Origin: an uncultured Chlorobiota bacterium | GTDB lineage: Bacteria; Bacteroidota; Bacteroidia; Bacteroidales; JAADGE01 | DNA length: 16,829 nucleotides | Reading direction: 5' to 3' | Assembly: GCA_947311265.1 (NCBI GenBank) | Contig: CAMZKQ010000248.1 | Coordinates: 1 to 16,829, forward strand | Position numbers and translations under genes: made by a program | The notes under the pieces: model-generated | What the model saw: the letters and a program-made list of their open reading frames with translations, nothing else | The model's database searches: none | Told to the model about the DNA's origin: nothing | In this document: positions 14,538-16,829 of the stretch, in pieces | Layout: each line of letters opens with the position of its first letter | Position numbering within the stretch: the first letter of the stretch is position 1

Positions 14538-15668
14538 TTAATCTGCCTTCTTAATTATCAGTTTTTCGCCAAGCAATAAAGTTAATGATTTTTTTTTATT
14601 ATTATAAATTATATTCTCCGGAGTGGTTTTAAATATGCTACTCAATAGTTCAATATTATCGCCTGGTTTGGTGGGGTATTCGCCATTAGTTTTAAGGCTA
14701 TCGGAACGCAGATAATGCAAGTAATATATAGATACTGAGGTTTGGTATGTCTTAGCATTTACGTTCCTTTCTACCTCACCTAAATACAAAATATAGGCTA
14801 ACGATAAAAGTGATGTAACAAAGACAAAAATAGCAGCTGCCCAGTAGATATACTTTTTTTTTGTAGTTGGTTTTATTTTATTTTTTGTTTCAATCTCTTT
14901 TTTTCCAATTGTTTCTGTTTTCAAAAAACGTATTACCTGTACTGTTATATTATCATTGCCTCCATTATCTAGTGCTACTTTTGTTAAAATCTCGGCTATA
15001 TTATTTTCAGCCTCATTGGTTTTTATAATTTCAAAAATTTCCTTTTCAGGGATTTCGGAGTATAAGCCATCGCTGCATAGGATTAAAAAATTTCCATGCT
15101 CTGGAATAATTCCTTCTTTTGAAACTACTGGGTTTAGCTTAGCAAAAATGCCTGCTGCTTTTGTTATCTGATTTTTTTTAGGGTGTAGCTCAGCTTCTGC
15201 TTCTGTTAAATCTCCTTTATCTATTAGGTTTTGAACAAAGGAATGGTCTTTGGTGAGCCTGAAATATTTTTTTGCTGTACTAAAATAAATTCGGCTATCG
15301 CCAGCATGGGCATAGTAAAATTTTTCATCTCTAATTAATACTGCTGTAATTGTAGTGCCCATTCCCCTAAGGCTAGAGTTTAATTGGGCTTGCCTCAAAA
15401 TTTCAGAGTTTGCATTTTCTAAGGCATTATTAAGCAAATCAAATGGCTTTTTCCCCCATTTTTCCGACAAAAATGAGATGATATTCTTAGCCGCAATTTC
15501 GCTTGCCACCTCACCAGCATTACCACCTCCAACGCCATCACAAACAACAAATACATAGCCATTTACAGTATCCGAAGATAAAAAATAATCTTCATTATTC
15601 TCCCTCACCTGCCCCTTGTGCGAGTATTCTGAAAAGGTAAAATCTTTTATCGTTGTGGTACGGAGCAT
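14538..15668 (-). CDS. PP2C-type protein phosphatase with transmembrane helix and C-terminal LysM domain
   Basis: This 376-aa protein is a PPM-family Mn/Mg Ser/Thr phosphatase, predicted to reverse the neighbouring kinase's work. The cytoplasmic catalytic domain (about 10-250) keeps the metal and structural motifs VRENNEDYFL (D27), CDGVGGGNAGEVAS (D44), GMGTT, HAGDSRIY (D124), LTKDHS, CSDGL (D200) and GGNDNITV (D239). A basic linker leads to one membrane helix (about 274-297). The last part (about 330-373) reads like a LysM domain: YPTKPGDNIELLSSIF, PENIIYNN, then LLLGEKLII. It would lie outside the inner membrane and could bind peptidoglycan. A TM-tethered PP2C with LysM differs from the usual soluble PrpC/Stp partner of bacterial kinases. 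It sits 53 bp after the FHA gene, with a candidate promoter in that gap, and 10 bp before the kinase gene. Confidence 0.93.
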   Translation of the reverse strand: MLRTTTIKDFTFSEYSHKGQVRENNEDYFLSSDTVNGYVFVVCDGVGGGNAGEVASEIAAKNIISFLSEKWGKKPFDLLNNALENANSEILRQAQLNSSLRGMGTTITAVLIRDEKFYYAHAGDSRIYFSTAKKYFRLTKDHSFVQNLIDKGDLTEAEAELHPKKNQITKAAGIFAKLNPVVSKEGIIPEHGNFLILCSDGLYSEIPEKEIFEIIKTNEAENNIAEILTKVALDNGGNDNITVQVIRFLKTETIGKKEIETKNKIKPTTKKKYIYWAAAIFVFVTSLLSLAYILYLGEVERNVNAKTYQTSVSIYYLHYLRSDSLKTNGEYPTKPGDNIELLSSIFKTTPENIIYNNKKKSLTLLLGEKLIIKKAD

Positions 15669-15699
15669 TAGTTATTTAGTTTGTATTCAATATAAAAAT

Positions 15700-15727
15700 C
15701 AAAGCTAAAAGAGGTCTTAAATTACAA
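15700..15727 (-). promoter_or_regulatory. Candidate Bacteroidota promoter for the PP2C-kinase pair
   Basis: On the minus strand TTG (15727-15725) is followed after 17 bases by TAGCTTTG (15707-15700). Both elements and the spacing match the Bacteroidota TTG-N17-23-TAnnTTTG pattern. The ATG at 15668 lies 31 bases further on. The -33 element lies just inside the end of the FHA gene. This would let phosphatase and kinase be made independently of the FHA protein. Confidence 0.55.
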
Positions 15728-16828
15728 TGAAAAGCGAATTGTAATAAGGCTTATGCCTATTTTTATTTTGTCATTATTTTTCAATTCACATGTTTTTTCT
15801 TTGTTGTTATTAACAAAAACACCATTTGTACTGTCTAAATCTTTAATGTAAAATTTTCCTGAATAGTAAAAAATCTGGGCATGATAAGCCGAAACAGTAG
15901 CATCGGTAATCACGATACTGTTATCGGTTCTACGCCCAATATTTATTTCTGATTTTGTAATTTTATAGGATTTTATTTTGCCCCGGGTATTTACAATTAA
16001 AACAGGCTCGCTTGCGGCGACCAAGGCAAATTCTTTTGGTGTAGGTTTTGGTGCGGTTTCAAGAGCTTTCTTTTGTTGTTTTTTTCGCCTTGCGAAAAGG
16101 GTAGTGGCTAAAAATACCATTAAAATTAACAATGCAGCGGCTGCAAAAAAATACTCTCGTACAGTAAAGTTATCTAATACATTTTTCTTAGTATAAAAAG
16201 CACGCCATTTTTTATTGTTTTTTTCAATTTCAAAATAATTCACTTTTTGGTTTTGCTCTGCTTTAAAGGTAAGTGTGTAAGATTCACTTGCGGGTAATTT
16301 TATCCCGGCATCTACATCTTCAAAATATTTAACTGTTGTTTTAGGAATATCGCTACTATTAATTCGAGTATAAATCCCCCCTGTTTTTGTGCATAACTTT
16401 ATAAAATGGTCAGAAACTGGGGAGTTATTTTTCCCAATATCAGCCACATAAATACTAATTTTATTTTCTTTTGCTAGCTTAATACAGCTTGATAAGTTCT
16501 CTTGGTCTAAGTAATTTATTTTTTCAGAAAAAATAAAAATGGCTTTAGTTGTAGGCATAAGTGCTCGTGTTTTTATAAAGTTTAAAGCATAAAAAAGACG
16601 AGAAAAAAAATGGTCTTCATCTTTTTGAGTTCTATCATCAATTTTTACGAATGCCATATTTTCAAAGCTGTTTCTAAAGAAATTAAAATCCGCAGAAAAC
16701 TCAGGGCTAATTATTCCTAAGCAGCTCCCAATTGTATCTTCCCCTGAAAAAAGGCAGGTATTCATTTTGTCAAACTCTTTAAGCCTAGAAAATGTTTCAG
16801 ATAGTAAATTTACGCTCATGCTATCGCG
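15722..16828 (-). CDS. VWA-like domain, transmembrane helix and FHA domain protein (5' end probably outside window)
   Basis: Counting from an internal ATG at 16819, 365 residues are visible. Residues 1-165 look like most of a von Willebrand factor A domain: a helix, NTCLFSGEDT, FFSRLFYALNFI, strand TKAIFIFSEK, helix, strand ISIYVADIGK, then LCTKTGGIYTRI. A beta-rich stretch, a membrane helix (about 222-243), a basic KRK-type flank and a C-terminal FHA domain (about 273-364) follow. FHA phosphothreonine-binding residues are present: GRR (G295-R296), S310-x-x-H313 and N332-G333. The frame stays open upstream of the ATG to the window edge (R-D-S before M), and the first VWA strand with its MIDAS Asp is missing, so the real start probably lies outside. 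A typical VWA metal Asp is replaced in IFIFSEK. It is the first visible gene of the phosphatase-kinase operon. Confidence 0.88.
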   Translation of the reverse strand, partial: RDSMSVNLLSETFSRLKEFDKMNTCLFSGEDTIGSCLGIISPEFSADFNFFRNSFENMAFVKIDDRTQKDEDHFFSRLFYALNFIKTRALMPTTKAIFIFSEKINYLDQENLSSCIKLAKENKISIYVADIGKNNSPVSDHFIKLCTKTGGIYTRINSSDIPKTTVKYFEDVDAGIKLPASESYTLTFKAEQNQKVNYFEIEKNNKKWRAFYTKKNVLDNFTVREYFFAAAALLILMVFLATTLFARRKKQQKKALETAPKPTPKEFALVAASEPVLIVNTRGKIKSYKITKSEINIGRRTDNSIVITDATVSAYHAQIFYYSGKFYIKDLDSTNGVFVNNNKEKTCELKNNDKIKIGISLITIRFSL

Positions 16829-16829
16829 C

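Noticed and set aside
12791..16829. Kinase, PP2C and FHA genes as part of a type VI secretion locus
   Set aside because: No Tss structural gene is in the window, and the outer LysM, SH3 and VWA-like domains do not fit the PpkA/PppA/Fha set.

Overview
The window looks like a piece of a Bacteroidota chromosome. It is AT-rich and shows few Shine-Dalgarno sequences. Its promoter-like elements match the Bacteroidota -7 consensus TAnnTTTG. The gene set and order also fit the phylum: ruvX-def, ileS-(DksA-like)-lspA, the HIGH-motif variant of IleS, and an LspA with an enlarged loop. Both edges cut genes. No tRNA, rRNA, CRISPR array or insertion sequence was seen.

Layout. 1-1118 (+): the C-terminal tail of a membrane protein, then a GT4-type glycosyltransferase. 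1100-5806 (-): a probable envelope operon read right to left. It holds a polytopic UPF0104/LPG_synthase_TM-type protein, a YidD-domain protein with a signal peptide, a 718-aa multi-membrane plus TPR protein resembling TMTC O-mannosyltransferases, and ribD. The glycosyltransferase and ribD converge and overlap by 19 bp. 5925-6915 (+): ruvX, split by a one-base frame change at an A7 tract, overlapping def. 7006-8151 (-): a cystathionine gamma-synthase/lyase-type PLP enzyme whose 3' end faces def across a near-perfect 14-bp hairpin. 8361-12755 (+): ileS, a TraR/DksA-family protein and lspA, an operon for translation and lipoprotein maturation. 12791-16829 (-): a signalling cassette of a VWA-TM-FHA protein (cut by the window edge), a PP2C phosphatase-TM-LysM protein and a Ser/Thr kinase-TM-SH3 protein.

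The cassette is the most interesting region. All three proteins pair a cytoplasmic phospho-signalling module (phosphothreonine reader, eraser, writer) with a membrane segment and a different predicted extracytoplasmic domain (VWA, LysM, SH3). This suggests a transmembrane phospho-signalling unit that senses the cell wall or envelope. Its output is not visible in the window. Other points of note are the slippery A_AAA_AAA heptamer exactly at the ruvX frame break, the exported YidD-like protein, and the bacterial TMTC-like protein.
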